Source of the DNA: Paeniglutamicibacter kerguelensis | GTDB taxonomy: Bacteria > Actinomycetota > Actinomycetes > Actinomycetales > Micrococcaceae | DNA length: 64,000 nucleotides | Assembly: GCF_017876535.1 (NCBI RefSeq) | Contig: NZ_JAGIOF010000004.1 | Location: 372,001 to 436,000, forward strand | Reading direction: 5' to 3' | Shown: positions 33,160 through 42,025 of the stretch, piece by piece | How the letters are laid out: each line of letters starts with the position of its first letter | Numbering within the stretch: position 1 is the stretch's first letter | The notes under the pieces: generated by a model | Seen by the model: the letters and a program-made list of their open reading frames with translations, nothing else | What the model was told of the DNA's origin: nothing | Database searches by the model: none | Program-made: the position numbers and the translations under genes

Positions 33160-34376
33160 ACGAAGGCCGAAACCCCGGTCACGGCCCTGCCCACAATCAG
33201 TGAATTGATTTCGTAGGTTCCCTCATAGGTGTGGAGGATTTCGACGTCGCCGAACAGCTTGGCCATTTCGTGATCAGTGGTGACACCATTTCCGCCCAGC
33301 AGTGCGCGTCCCTTGGCTGCCGATTCCCTGGCCAGCCGGGTGGTCGTTGACTTGGCCATTGCCGCTTGGACCATTTCCAGCTGGCCCCTTTCCTGCAGGC
33401 GTGCCACGTCCACCATCAGGGAAAGGCTGGCCATGGCATTGCCCAGGATTTCCGCCAGCGGCAACTGCACCAACTGGAACTTGGCGATCTGCCGACCGAA
33501 TTGCTCGCGTTCCAGGGCGTAGTCCCTGGCGATGTCGAAGATCCCCAGTTGGACGCCGGCAGCCTGCCAGCCTACCCACGCCCGCGAATGCATCAGCAAT
33601 TCATTGGCCTTGGCAAAGCTTGTCGCGCCGGGGAGCCTGTTGGCCTCCGGAATGCGGACGGAATCCAGCTCGATGTCGGCGTTCTGCATGATGCGCAGGC
33701 CGATCTTGTTGCCGATCTTGGTCGCGGAAAAACCGGGGCGGTCCGATTCGACAATGAATGCCTTGATCTGGCCGTCGCCGGTGTCCCGAGCCCAGACCAG
33801 TGCGAAGTCGGCGATGGTGCCCGACCCGATCCACCGCTTGGAGCCGCTGATCACCCATTCCCCGCCCTCGCGCGTTGCAGTGGTTGACAGGCCACCGGCT
33901 ATGTCTGATCCGTGGTCGGGCTCGGTGAGGGCGAAAGCGCCAAGCGCCGCGAAATTCGTGAGACGGGGAAGCCACCGCGCCTTCTGCGCCGCCGACCCAA
34001 ACTCGTGGATCATGCCGACAATCAGTTCGTTGTGGATGCCGACCAGTGCCGAGAGCGAGACGTCCGCGCGTGCCGCCTCGACGTAGACCAGCCCCTTGAA
34101 CAGGTCGCTGCTTCCGTCGGTCTGGATGCCACCGAGCCCGAATGCGGCCATTTCCGGCAACAAGTGGTGCGGGAATTCCTCGCGGTTCCAATAGCCGATG
34201 CTCTCCGGGCGCACCCTGTTTTGGAGAAAGGCGCGGATTCCCTCGAGCCGTTCGCGTTCGGCATCTCCCAACAGCTGCCAGGTATGCATCAGATCGGCTT
34301 CGGGGTAGGGCTGCGGTCGGGTGCGGATCGTGTCGATGCCGCCTTCGTCATAGCCGCGGTCTTTGCTCCATGGCAC
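33156..34376 (-). CDS. Acyl-CoA dehydrogenase (glutaryl-CoA dehydrogenase-like)
   Basis: GTG 34376 with GGGAG upstream is preferred over the longer frame to 34472. The 406-residue flavoenzyme has 'FALTEPDHGSDIAGG' (FAD/substrate loop), 'KRWIGSGTIADFALVWARD' and the C-terminal catalytic region 'TYEGTYEINSLIVGRAVTG', where the Glu of YEGT sits at the base position of glutaryl-CoA-type dehydrogenases. It oxidises an acyl-CoA to an enoyl-CoA, with electrons passing to ETF. It is divergent from an acyl-CoA synthetase, suggesting joint catabolism of one carboxylic acid. Confidence 0.92.
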   Translation of the reverse strand: MPWSKDRGYDEGGIDTIRTRPQPYPEADLMHTWQLLGDAERERLEGIRAFLQNRVRPESIGYWNREEFPHHLLPEMAAFGLGGIQTDGSSDLFKGLVYVEAARADVSLSALVGIHNELIVGMIHEFGSAAQKARWLPRLTNFAALGAFALTEPDHGSDIAGGLSTTATREGGEWVISGSKRWIGSGTIADFALVWARDTGDGQIKAFIVESDRPGFSATKIGNKIGLRIMQNADIELDSVRIPEANRLPGATSFAKANELLMHSRAWVGWQAAGVQLGIFDIARDYALEREQFGRQIAKFQLVQLPLAEILGNAMASLSLMVDVARLQERGQLEMVQAAMAKSTTTRLARESAAKGRALLGGNGVTTDHEMAKLFGDVEILHTYEGTYEINSLIVGRAVTGVSAFV

Positions 34377-34433
34377 GGTGGGACTCCCTCGCTTGTCTTC
34401 CTGTTCGGAGGCTGCAACGCACACTTCCAAACG

Positions 34434-34447
34434 CTTGGATATCCAAG
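34434..34447. promoter_or_regulatory. 14-bp perfect palindrome between divergent acyl-CoA genes (candidate operator)
   Basis: CTTGGATATCCAAG lies midway between the starts of the acyl-CoA dehydrogenase and synthetase genes. A second dyad, AGTGACTTGAATCACT (34458-34473, arms AGTGA/TCACT), follows. Both suit a dimeric TetR- or MarR-type repressor acting on both promoters. Confidence 0.55.
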
Positions 34448-34512
34448 TATATTTGCGAGTGACTTGAATCACTAGGGCTTCCTACTAACTGGTTTCCGCG
34501 CGAAAGGCAGCA

Positions 34513-36228
34513 ATGACGACTACCGAAGAATTCCGCGCCGCACGCGATCAGCTCCTTGGGCTGCGCACCAACTACGAGCTGGCCCGCACGGAATTCCGGT
34601 GGCCCCGCTTCACCGCGTTCAATTTCGGCCTCGACTGGTTCGACGCCGTCGCCGCCGATCCGGCACGCTCCGACGCCAACGCCCTGATCATTGTCGAAAA
34701 GGACGGAAGCTCAACACGGCGGACGTGGGCCGAACTCTCCCTGCGCTCGAACCAGCTCGCCAACTGGATGAGGTCAATCGGCATGGTCCGCGGTGAAAAG
34801 ACCATCGTCATGCTCGGAAACCGCGTGGAGCTGTGGGAAATCATGCTGGCCGGAATCAAGCTGGGCATGGTCATGATTCCCACCACCACGCAGATGAACC
34901 GGCCGGACCTGCAGGACCGGATCGACCGCGGAAACGCCCGCTGGGTCATTGCCGGAGCTGCCGATACGGCAAAATTCGACGGCGTCGCGGGCGACTACCG
35001 GATCGTGCACGTTGACGGGGGCGCCCCGGAGGCCGGATTCAACTACTCCGACAGCCACCGGGCGGACGTCGAGTTCGTTCCCGGGGAGCCCACGCTGGCG
35101 GATGAAACCCTGTTGCTGTATTTCACCTCGGGGACCACCTCGAAGGCCAAGCTTGTCGAGCACACCCACACTTCCTACCCGGCAGGGCACCTGAGCACCA
35201 TGTTCTGGATCGGACTGGAACCCGGCGACGTGCACCTCAACGTCGCATCCCCGGGTTGGGCCAAACACGCATGGAGCAACTTCTTCGCCCCCTGGATCGC
35301 CGAGGCAACGGTTTTCATCTACAACTACGACCGCTTCGACGCCACGGCGCTGATGGCCCAGATGGACGCCGAGTCCGTCACCAGCTTCTGCGCCCCTCCC
35401 ACCGTGTGGAGACTGCTCATCCAGGCCGACCTGACGGCCCTGAAAAACCCGCCCGCCAAGCTGGTTTCGGCGGGCGAACCCCTGAACGCCGAGGTCATCG
35501 ACCAGGTCCAGCGCGCTTGGGGGCAGACGATCCGCGACGGGTTCGGCCAGACCGAATCCACGGTGCAGACGGCCAACCCGCCGGGCATGCCCATCAAGAT
35601 CGGCGCCATGGGCAGGCCGATGCCCGGCTACGACGTGGTCCTCGTAGACCCGAACACCGGCCAGGAAGGGAACGAAGGCGAAATCTGCCTGCGCCTGGAT
35701 CCGCGCCCGCTGGGGCTCCTGAAGTCCTACTACGGCGACCCGAAAAAGACCGCGGACGCCCTCAGGGACGGCTACTACCACACCGGGGACCTGGCCGAAA
35801 AGGACGAGCAGGGAATCATCACCTACGTGGGCCGCGGGGACGACGTCTTCAAGTCCAGCGATTACCGGCTGAGCCCGTTCGAGCTGGAATCGGTGCTCAT
35901 CCAGCACCCGGCGGTGGCCGAGGCCGCGGTCGTCCCCTCCCCCGACCCGCTCAAGCTCTCGGTGCCCAAGGCCTTCGTGGTGACGGCCGAGGGGTACGAG
36001 CCATCCGCCGCCCTGGCCGAAAGCATCCTGCGCCATTGCAGGGAGCACCTCGCCCCGTTCAAGCGGATCCGTCGGCTCGAGTTTGCCCAGCTTCCCAAGA
36101 CCATTTCCGGCAAGATCCGCCGCGTGGAATTGCGCCGCAACGAGGAGGCACGGCACGGCGCCGATGCGTCGCGGAACTTCCCCGGGATCGAGTACGACGA
36201 AAGCGATTTCCCGTCACTAAAGTCCTAG
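34513..36228 (+). CDS. AMP-forming acyl-CoA synthetase / AMP-binding ligase
   Basis: ATG 34513 has AAAGG 5 nt upstream. The 571-residue enzyme has the adenylate motif 'LLYFTSGTTSKAKLVEHTH', A5 'RDGFGQTES', A7 'YYHTGDL', A8 'YVGRGDDVFKSSDYRLSPFELE' and the A10 lysine in 'PKTISGKIRR'. It activates a carboxylic acid as acyl-AMP and then thioesterifies it to CoA. Similarity pattern and length fit the AcsA/medium-chain group; the substrate is not determined. It is paired with the divergent dehydrogenase and followed by a MarR regulator. Confidence 0.93.
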   Translation: MTTTEEFRAARDQLLGLRTNYELARTEFRWPRFTAFNFGLDWFDAVAADPARSDANALIIVEKDGSSTRRTWAELSLRSNQLANWMRSIGMVRGEKTIVMLGNRVELWEIMLAGIKLGMVMIPTTTQMNRPDLQDRIDRGNARWVIAGAADTAKFDGVAGDYRIVHVDGGAPEAGFNYSDSHRADVEFVPGEPTLADETLLLYFTSGTTSKAKLVEHTHTSYPAGHLSTMFWIGLEPGDVHLNVASPGWAKHAWSNFFAPWIAEATVFIYNYDRFDATALMAQMDAESVTSFCAPPTVWRLLIQADLTALKNPPAKLVSAGEPLNAEVIDQVQRAWGQTIRDGFGQTESTVQTANPPGMPIKIGAMGRPMPGYDVVLVDPNTGQEGNEGEICLRLDPRPLGLLKSYYGDPKKTADALRDGYYHTGDLAEKDEQGIITYVGRGDDVFKSSDYRLSPFELESVLIQHPAVAEAAVVPSPDPLKLSVPKAFVVTAEGYEPSAALAESILRHCREHLAPFKRIRRLEFAQLPKTISGKIRRVELRRNEEARHGADASRNFPGIEYDESDFPSLKS

Positions 36229-36277
36229 CCGTTGCCGGTTTCGGTAAACTTGGGCAACACTTTCACCCGGAGGGAAC

Positions 36278-36805
36278 ATGAGCCAGCCGTTACCGCGCGA
36301 CCCCATCTTGGACGCCCAGCTCAACTGGGAGCGTCGTGGGTGGGGCGATGTGGCAGAACCCATGGCGGCGATCACCGCGCTGATGCGAACGCAGCAGATC
36401 ATTTTGCAGCGCGCGGAAGCGGTGCTCAAGCCCTTCGGGCTGACCTTTGCGCGCTACGAACTGCTGGCCCTGCTGAGTTTCGCCAGGGACGGCTCACTGG
36501 CCATGAGCAAGGCCAGCGCACTACTTCAGGTTCACGCCACGTCGGTGACCAACGCGGTGGACCGGCTTGAAAGCGCCGGGCTCGTGGCCCGCACCAAGCA
36601 CCCGACCGACAAGCGCACCACGCTGATCGCCCTGTCCAGCAAAGGACGGGAGCTGGCCGCGGCGGCAACCGAGGAGCTCAACGGCCGCGTCTTTGCCGAC
36701 TCGGGATTCTCCGATCGGGACATCGGAACGTTGATCCGCATCTTTGCGAAGTTCCGCCGCGACGCAGGCGACTTCGGCCAGCCCGGGGAAACCGCAGGAG
36801 CATAG
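36278..36805 (+). CDS. MarR-family transcriptional regulator
   Basis: The 175-residue protein starts at ATG 36278 with GGAGG upstream, 49 nt after the synthetase stop. It has the classical MarR core: 'LTFARYELLALLSFARDGSLAMSKASALLQVHATSVTNAVDRLESAGLVARTKHPTDKRTTLIALSSKGREL', including the D-K-R wing motif. The genes upstream suggest it may control acyl-CoA metabolism, perhaps through the palindromes at 34434-34473. This is inferred from position. Confidence 0.92.
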   Translation: MSQPLPRDPILDAQLNWERRGWGDVAEPMAAITALMRTQQIILQRAEAVLKPFGLTFARYELLALLSFARDGSLAMSKASALLQVHATSVTNAVDRLESAGLVARTKHPTDKRTTLIALSSKGRELAAAATEELNGRVFADSGFSDRDIGTLIRIFAKFRRDAGDFGQPGETAGA

Positions 36806-36943
36806 CCCCGGCGGTCGCCGGCATCCCGATACGTCCTCCCCTGGTGGTCTTGACCTGTATTTATGCAACCTGATGGCTTAACGCGACGCGCCGAGAAAAC
36901 GCCACATCCACCTCGTTCAGTGATGGTGCTCACATACTTTTAC

Positions 36944-36970
36944 ATAGGACATCCCATGTCGTATGTCCTG
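36944..36970. promoter_or_regulatory. Clustered GACAT/ATGTC half-sites upstream of the sialidase (candidate operator)
   Basis: AGGACAT (36946-36952) is mirrored by ATGTCCT (36963-36969), and an inner GACAT-CCC-ATGTC dyad occupies 36948-36960. Such overlapping half-sites resemble GntR/FadR-type operators. They lie about 50 nt before the sialidase start. Confidence 0.5.
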
Positions 36971-37017
36971 ATCGAATCAGCCCCAAGATGATTCTGTGTG
37001 AAAGGAATCCGCACACC

Positions 37018-39906
37018 ATGACACATTCCACCCGTCGTTCGCGCGCGCCCAGAAAGGCCTTCTGGCTCGGCTCGCTGGCCGCGCTCAGCCTGATCGTCCC
37101 GGTTTCGACCGCTGGCGCCGCGTTCGCATCGACAGCAATCCCCGGCGCCGACCCCAAGGCCGCCCCGGGAAGCTTCACCGAGCAGAACCTCGCTGCCGAC
37201 CGCACCGAAAACAACTGGTTCTACCGCATCCCCGCGCTGGCCCACCTGGGCGACGGCGTCGTGCTGTCGTCCTGGGACGCGCGTCCCGGCAACGCGGCCG
37301 ATTCACCGAACCCCAACACCATCGTGCAGCGCCGCAGCACCGACAACGGCAAGACCTGGGGCCCACTGACCACCATCGCAGCGGGCCACATTGGCGATGC
37401 CAGCGGACCCAAGTACGGCTACTCCGACCCCAGCTACGTGGTCGATGCCGAATCCGGCAAGGTCTTCGCCTTCTTCGTCTACTCGAAGGACCAGGGCTTC
37501 CACGGAAGCGCCTGGGGCAACGACGACGCCAACCGCCAGGTCATCAGCGCCGCGGTCGTCGAGTCAACCGACGGCGGCCTCACCTGGAGTCAACCGCGAT
37601 TGATCACCGACGTCGTCAAGCCGGGCTCCGGCTCGACACCCACCGCCGGCGCCGTGCGCAGCATGTTCGCCACCTCCGGCCAGGGCATCCAGCTCACCCG
37701 CGGCGAGTATGCGGGCCGGCTCATCCAGCAGTACGCGGGCGACGTGCAGCTGGCCAACGGATCGCGCACCTACCAGTCCTACTCGGTGTACTCGGATGAC
37801 CACGGTGCCACGTGGCAGCGCGGCCAATTCACCGGCAGCGCCATGGACGAGAACAAGGTCGTGGAACTCTCCGACGGCCGCGTCATGCTCAACTCCCGCG
37901 ATTCGGGCAACGGCGGCTACCGCAAGGTCGCGATCTCCACCAACGGCGGCGAAAGCTACTCGGAGGTCAAGCAGGACACGAACCTGCCCGACCCCACCAA
38001 CAACGCCCACATCACCCAGCTGAACCCGGGCGCCGCGGCCGGCAGCAAGGACGCCAAGAAGCTTCTCTACACCGGCGCCAACTCGCAGACCGGACGCGAA
38101 AACGTCTCGGCCCGCGTCTCCTGCGACGACGGCGCCAGCTGGCCCGGCCTGCGCACCATCCGCCACGGCTTCTCCGCCTACTCCTCGGCCGCGGCCCTGG
38201 CCGACGGCAAGTTCGGCGTGCTCTACGAGGGCAACTACACCGACTCCATGCCGTTCGCGTCCTTCGACGAGGAATGGCTCAACTACGTCTGCGCCCCGCA
38301 GGCCTCCAAGGACTTCACCGCCGACGCCGGCGCCACGCACAAGCTTTCGGTGACAGTCACCAACCAGGAAGACACCGTGCTCAACGGTGCGCTCGCGCTG
38401 GCGGCCAGCCAGAAGTTCGCCTCAAACAGCGTGGACATCGCCAACCTTCCGGCCGGCGAATCGCGCACCGTCGAACTCGACGTCAAGGTTCCCGTCACGG
38501 CCAACGGCAAGTACCTGCTGCAGACGATCTTCACCGCCGCGGACGGAACTACCGCCCAGGGCAACCTCCGTGCCACCATCGCCGGCAAGGAAGTCACCGG
38601 CATCGAGGTCCAGGGCAACCGCAACGACACTGGCCGCGACCTCGCGGTCAGCCCCTACGCCGCGGGCGATGCGCTGCCCTACTCCTTCAAGGTCACCAGC
38701 GCCTCGAACATTGCACAATGGGTCGTCCCGACCGAAGGCAACTTCACACCGTTCGCGGCCAAGCCCGTCGGCGAGGCGAGCCCCGCCGGCAACTGCCGCT
38801 ACGGCAACCTGGGTGCCGGCACCTCCTACACCTGCGCCACGCCGCGCCACACCGTGACCGCCGACGAGGTGGCAGACGGCTTCTTCGTCCCCACCACCAA
38901 GTGGACGGTCGGGCGCATCAACGCCAACTACGACGTGGTCAACGGCTACGACATCGTGGGCGACGAGGTCGACCTGCTGGTGCGCGCACCCCGGCTCGAG
39001 GCATCGGCCGGCGCGCCGGCCCTTCAGGACGTCGACGCCGACTCCTACGCCTCCGTCGGCGACGTCGTGACACACGTGGTCAACCTGAAGAACGCGGGCA
39101 ACGTCCGGCTCACCGGCATTTCCGATGCCGGACTCATCGCCGGCCAACTGGCCGTGGGTTCATCCACCGACTACACCGTCAAGCACACGCTCACGGCGGA
39201 CGATCTGGCCGCCGGCAAGCTGGCCGGGCGTTCGCTCGCGTTCAGCGCGGCCAACGGCGCCACCGCCCTCGAGGCAACAGCCGCACTCGGCGTATACAAG
39301 CTCCCTGTCGCCCCGGAAGACACTGCAACCAGCGCCCCGGCCAAGGCCGTGCTCTCGCACGACAACGGGCGGGACACCGGTCTGGCGGACGGCGACTACA
39401 AGGTCACCATGGACCTCGCCAGCGGCAGCAACGCCAGCACCTTCACGCTGTACGAGAACGACGTGAAGATCTCCACGCAGAAGCTCACCGCAAACACCCC
39501 CGCGGCCCAAAAGGCCACGGTCAAGGTCTCCGGCAAGACAAACGGCACCTACCGCTACCGCGGGGAACTGGCCAACGCCGCCGGAACCACCAAGACCGCC
39601 ACGCTTGTCGTGAAGGTGAAGGACGCGAATCCCGCCAAGCCGGACCTGACCCTCGAGGGCGCGAAGTTCGCCAAGGACTACACGCTCACCACCAACCTGT
39701 GGTGGGGCACCAACGCCACCGAATACACGCTCCATGAAAACGGCACGGTCGTTGACCAGCAGACCCTGGCCGCCGCCACCCCGGCGGCCCAGAAGGCCAG
39801 CACGTCCTTCGCGGACAAGGCCCCGGGCACCTACAGGTACACCGCGGTACTCGGCAACGCGGCAGGATCCACCGAGAGCAAGACCCTCGTGGTGAAGGTC
39901 AAGTAG
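37018..39906 (+). CDS. Secreted exo-alpha-sialidase (GH33) with C-terminal beta-sandwich repeats
   Basis: ATG 37018 lies 12 nt after AAAGGA; ATG 36988 is a weaker choice. The 962-residue product has a signal peptide (about 1-40, ending near A-G-A-A-F-A-S). The six-bladed propeller carries the arginine motif YRIPAL (near 68), 'SWDARPG' and five Asp boxes: STDNGKTW, STDGGLTW, SDDHGATW, STNGGESY and SCDDGASW. Beyond residue 425 come immunoglobulin-like modules and, at the end, two homologous units of about 90 residues (each with A-A-Q-K-A and G-T-Y-R-Y) that look like chitinase-type or FN3-like carbohydrate-binding domains. It should release terminal sialic acids outside the cell. No nan uptake genes are in the window, so its benefit is unclear. 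Confidence 0.92.
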   Translation: MTHSTRRSRAPRKAFWLGSLAALSLIVPVSTAGAAFASTAIPGADPKAAPGSFTEQNLAADRTENNWFYRIPALAHLGDGVVLSSWDARPGNAADSPNPNTIVQRRSTDNGKTWGPLTTIAAGHIGDASGPKYGYSDPSYVVDAESGKVFAFFVYSKDQGFHGSAWGNDDANRQVISAAVVESTDGGLTWSQPRLITDVVKPGSGSTPTAGAVRSMFATSGQGIQLTRGEYAGRLIQQYAGDVQLANGSRTYQSYSVYSDDHGATWQRGQFTGSAMDENKVVELSDGRVMLNSRDSGNGGYRKVAISTNGGESYSEVKQDTNLPDPTNNAHITQLNPGAAAGSKDAKKLLYTGANSQTGRENVSARVSCDDGASWPGLRTIRHGFSAYSSAAALADGKFGVLYEGNYTDSMPFASFDEEWLNYVCAPQASKDFTADAGATHKLSVTVTNQEDTVLNGALALAASQKFASNSVDIANLPAGESRTVELDVKVPVTANGKYLLQTIFTAADGTTAQGNLRATIAGKEVTGIEVQGNRNDTGRDLAVSPYAAGDALPYSFKVTSASNIAQWVVPTEGNFTPFAAKPVGEASPAGNCRYGNLGAGTSYTCATPRHTVTADEVADGFFVPTTKWTVGRINANYDVVNGYDIVGDEVDLLVRAPRLEASAGAPALQDVDADSYASVGDVVTHVVNLKNAGNVRLTGISDAGLIAGQLAVGSSTDYTVKHTLTADDLAAGKLAGRSLAFSAANGATALEATAALGVYKLPVAPEDTATSAPAKAVLSHDNGRDTGLADGDYKVTMDLASGSNASTFTLYENDVKISTQKLTANTPAAQKATVKVSGKTNGTYRYRGELANAAGTTKTATLVVKVKDANPAKPDLTLEGAKFAKDYTLTTNLWWGTNATEYTLHENGTVVDQQTLAAATPAAQKASTSFADKAPGTYRYTAVLGNAAGSTESKTLVVKVK

Positions 39907-39929
39907 CCGGACCCCTCACAACAAGTGAA

Positions 39930-39969
39930 GCCCGGTGCCGGGGAGGATTTAACCTTCCTGGCACCGGGC
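39930..39969. terminator. Bidirectional terminator between sialidase and ABC transporter genes
   Basis: GCCCGGTGCC (39930-39939) pairs with GGCACCGGGC (39960-39969), and the stem continues inward through GAGG/CCTT around ATTTAA. It serves the convergent sialidase and ATPase genes. Confidence 0.85.
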
Positions 39970-39992
39970 GTCGTGCTTCCGGTTCCCCGGAA

Positions 39993-40721
39993 CTAGGCCG
40001 CGACGAGCTCGGTTGCCCCCAACACGCCGTCGCGCATGGTGGCCACCGCGTCGGTGAGCGAGATGAACTCGGTGTCGTGCGTGACCATCACGGTGGCCAC
40101 GGCGAACTCCCGGGTCACCTGGGCCAGCAGGCGCACGATCGACTCGCTGCGTTCGTGGTCAAGGGCGGCCGTCGGCTCGTCGATCAGTAGCACCTTGGGC
40201 TGGCCCATCAGCGCGCGGGCGATGTTCACGCGCTGGCGCTGGCCGCCGGAAAGCTGGTGCGGGCGCTTCTTGGCGCTGTCGGCGAGACCCACCACGTCCA
40301 GCAGTTCCAGGGCGCGGGCCTTGGCTTCCTTCAACGGCTTGCCGCGCAGGTGGTCGGAGACCATGAGCTGCTCGGCGGACGTGAGCGAGGCCAGCAGGTT
40401 GGGCTGCTGGAAAATGATGCCCACCGTTTCGCGGCGCAGTGTTGTCATTTCCTTGTCGTTCAGGTCGCTGGCGGTGGTCCCGTCGATGATGACCAGGCCG
40501 TGGGTGGGGCGGATCAGCGTTGCGGCGGCCACCAGCAGCGAGGACTTGCCGGAGCCCGACGGGCCGATGAGCGAGAGCATTTCGCCCGCGCCCACGGCGA
40601 GGTTCACGGAGTCCAGCGCCTTGATGGTTTCCTGGCCATCCGGGTACTCGAGTGTCACGTCGATCAATTGCAGGGCCTTGGCGCCGGTGGCGCTGTCGCT
40701 GTCGCTGGTGTAGGAGGTCAT
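39993..40721 (-). CDS. ABC transporter ATP-binding protein (MacB/LolD type)
   Basis: The 242-residue ATPase has Walker A GPSGSGKS, Q-loop 'IFQQPNLLASLTSAEQ', signature LSGGQRQRVNIARAL, Walker B 'VLLIDEPTAALD' and the switch His in 'VMVTHDTEF'. The fold and length match the MacB/LolD/FtsE branch that works with FtsX-like permeases. The permease gene lies just upstream on the same strand (66-nt gap). ATG 40721 has AAAGGA about 12 nt upstream. Confidence 0.94.
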   Translation of the reverse strand: MTSYTSDSDSATGAKALQLIDVTLEYPDGQETIKALDSVNLAVGAGEMLSLIGPSGSGKSSLLVAAATLIRPTHGLVIIDGTTASDLNDKEMTTLRRETVGIIFQQPNLLASLTSAEQLMVSDHLRGKPLKEAKARALELLDVVGLADSAKKRPHQLSGGQRQRVNIARALMGQPKVLLIDEPTAALDHERSESIVRLLAQVTREFAVATVMVTHDTEFISLTDAVATMRDGVLGATELVAA

Positions 40722-40787
40722 GGTGCGCTGTGTCCTTTCAGACGGGAAAGATAGGGAGGGCGCGGGGCCGGGAGGGAGGCTCGGAAA

Positions 40788-41903
40788 TCAGTTTCCGCCG
40801 AGGGCGATGAGCGCATCGACCTTGGTCACTCGGGAAACGGCGAGCGCTGCCCCGGCCAGGCCCAGGACGACGACGCCAACTATCGGCACCAGCGTGGTGG
40901 CCGGGCTGATCATGAACGGCGCCGCCTTGGCGGCGAAGCTGCCGCCGATGAATCCGATGCCGCCGCCGACGCCCGCGCCCAGCAGCAGCACGATGCCGGC
41001 CTGGGTCATCGCATCGCGGAGCACGTAGTTCCCGGAGGCACCCAGGGCCTTGAGCACTGCGATGTCGCGGGTGCGCTGTACGGTCCAGACCGTCAGGAAC
41101 GCCACGATCACCAGGGCCGAGATGCCGTAGAGGAAGGCCTGCATCATCAGCAGCGATCCGTTTTCGCTCTTGTAGGAGCCCAGTGCGGCGAAGGAGCCGG
41201 TGCGGGTGGTGCTCACCGTGTTGGCCGCGGCGTTGGCTGCGTCCTGGTCAACCGTTGCCCCCGGTTCGTTGGTCACGGCGATGACGGTGCCGACCTGCGT
41301 GGTTTCACCCAGGTGGGCGAGCTTCGCCCAGGAGTCCAGGGCGGTGTAGACGACCGAGGTGTGCGAGTACCAGCTGTCCGCCGCGATCCCGCTCACCTTG
41401 AGGTCGACGCCGGCCATGGAAACGGTGTCGCCGATGCTCAGTGACAGGTCCTTCGCCACGGATTCACCGATGACGGCCTCGCCCTCCGAGACAGGCAGCG
41501 GCGCCAATCCGCTGCCCGCCGGAACACCGAAGACCGCAACGTTGGTGGTGCCCGTGCTTGTGTCGGATCCGGCGGCGCCGCCCTGGAATCGGGTCTGGCT
41601 GATGCCCAGCGGCTCGGCCGAGGCCACGCCCGGCTGCTTCTTCCAGGCGTCGACCTGCTCGTTGGTCACCTGGCTTTCGGTGAAGGAGGCCTTGGGGGCG
41701 TTGCCCGTGGCCGCGCCGAAGGCGACGTTGTCGACCAGTTGGTTCGCGGAGCCCAGGTTCTTCAGCGCCGAGGTGGACTGGTCTCCCAGGCCCGCGGTCA
41801 GCCCCGAGAGCATGACAAGCAGGAGGGAAATGAGGGCAACGACCCCGCCCATGAGGGCAAAGCGGCCCTTGGCGAAGCGGATGTCGCGGATGGCGAGAAA
41901 CAC
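40788..41903 (-). CDS. ABC transporter permease (MacB/FtsX-like)
   Basis: The 371-residue protein starts at GTG 41903. It has one N-terminal membrane helix, a large extracytoplasmic domain of about 200 residues (MacB periplasmic-core type) and three C-terminal helices ending in the FtsX domain ('AFLTVWTVQRTRDIAVLKALGAS'). The R-D-I-A-V-L-K-A-L-G-A segment is the coupling-helix motif of this family. Such pumps move lipoproteins, peptides or drugs or transmit force to envelope enzymes; the substrate here is unknown. It is encoded just before its ATPase. Confidence 0.92.
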   Translation of the reverse strand: MFLAIRDIRFAKGRFALMGGVVALISLLLVMLSGLTAGLGDQSTSALKNLGSANQLVDNVAFGAATGNAPKASFTESQVTNEQVDAWKKQPGVASAEPLGISQTRFQGGAAGSDTSTGTTNVAVFGVPAGSGLAPLPVSEGEAVIGESVAKDLSLSIGDTVSMAGVDLKVSGIAADSWYSHTSVVYTALDSWAKLAHLGETTQVGTVIAVTNEPGATVDQDAANAAANTVSTTRTGSFAALGSYKSENGSLLMMQAFLYGISALVIVAFLTVWTVQRTRDIAVLKALGASGNYVLRDAMTQAGIVLLLGAGVGGGIGFIGGSFAAKAAPFMISPATTLVPIVGVVVLGLAGAALAVSRVTKVDALIALGGN

Positions 41904-42025
41904 GTGGGAGGTTCACTTTCGGTGGATGATCGGGGCTCCTGCCACAGGCACGATCCCCCTTCTTATCTCCCATCCTCCGTTTTCGGGTCCACCCGCACAT
42001 CAACCATTTGGTCGATTGGTGTCAA

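Noticed and set aside
37812..39737. 641-codon second frame inside the sialidase gene
   Set aside because: The translation is Arg/His/Gln-rich without any fold-like pattern, while the sialidase frame has five Asp boxes.
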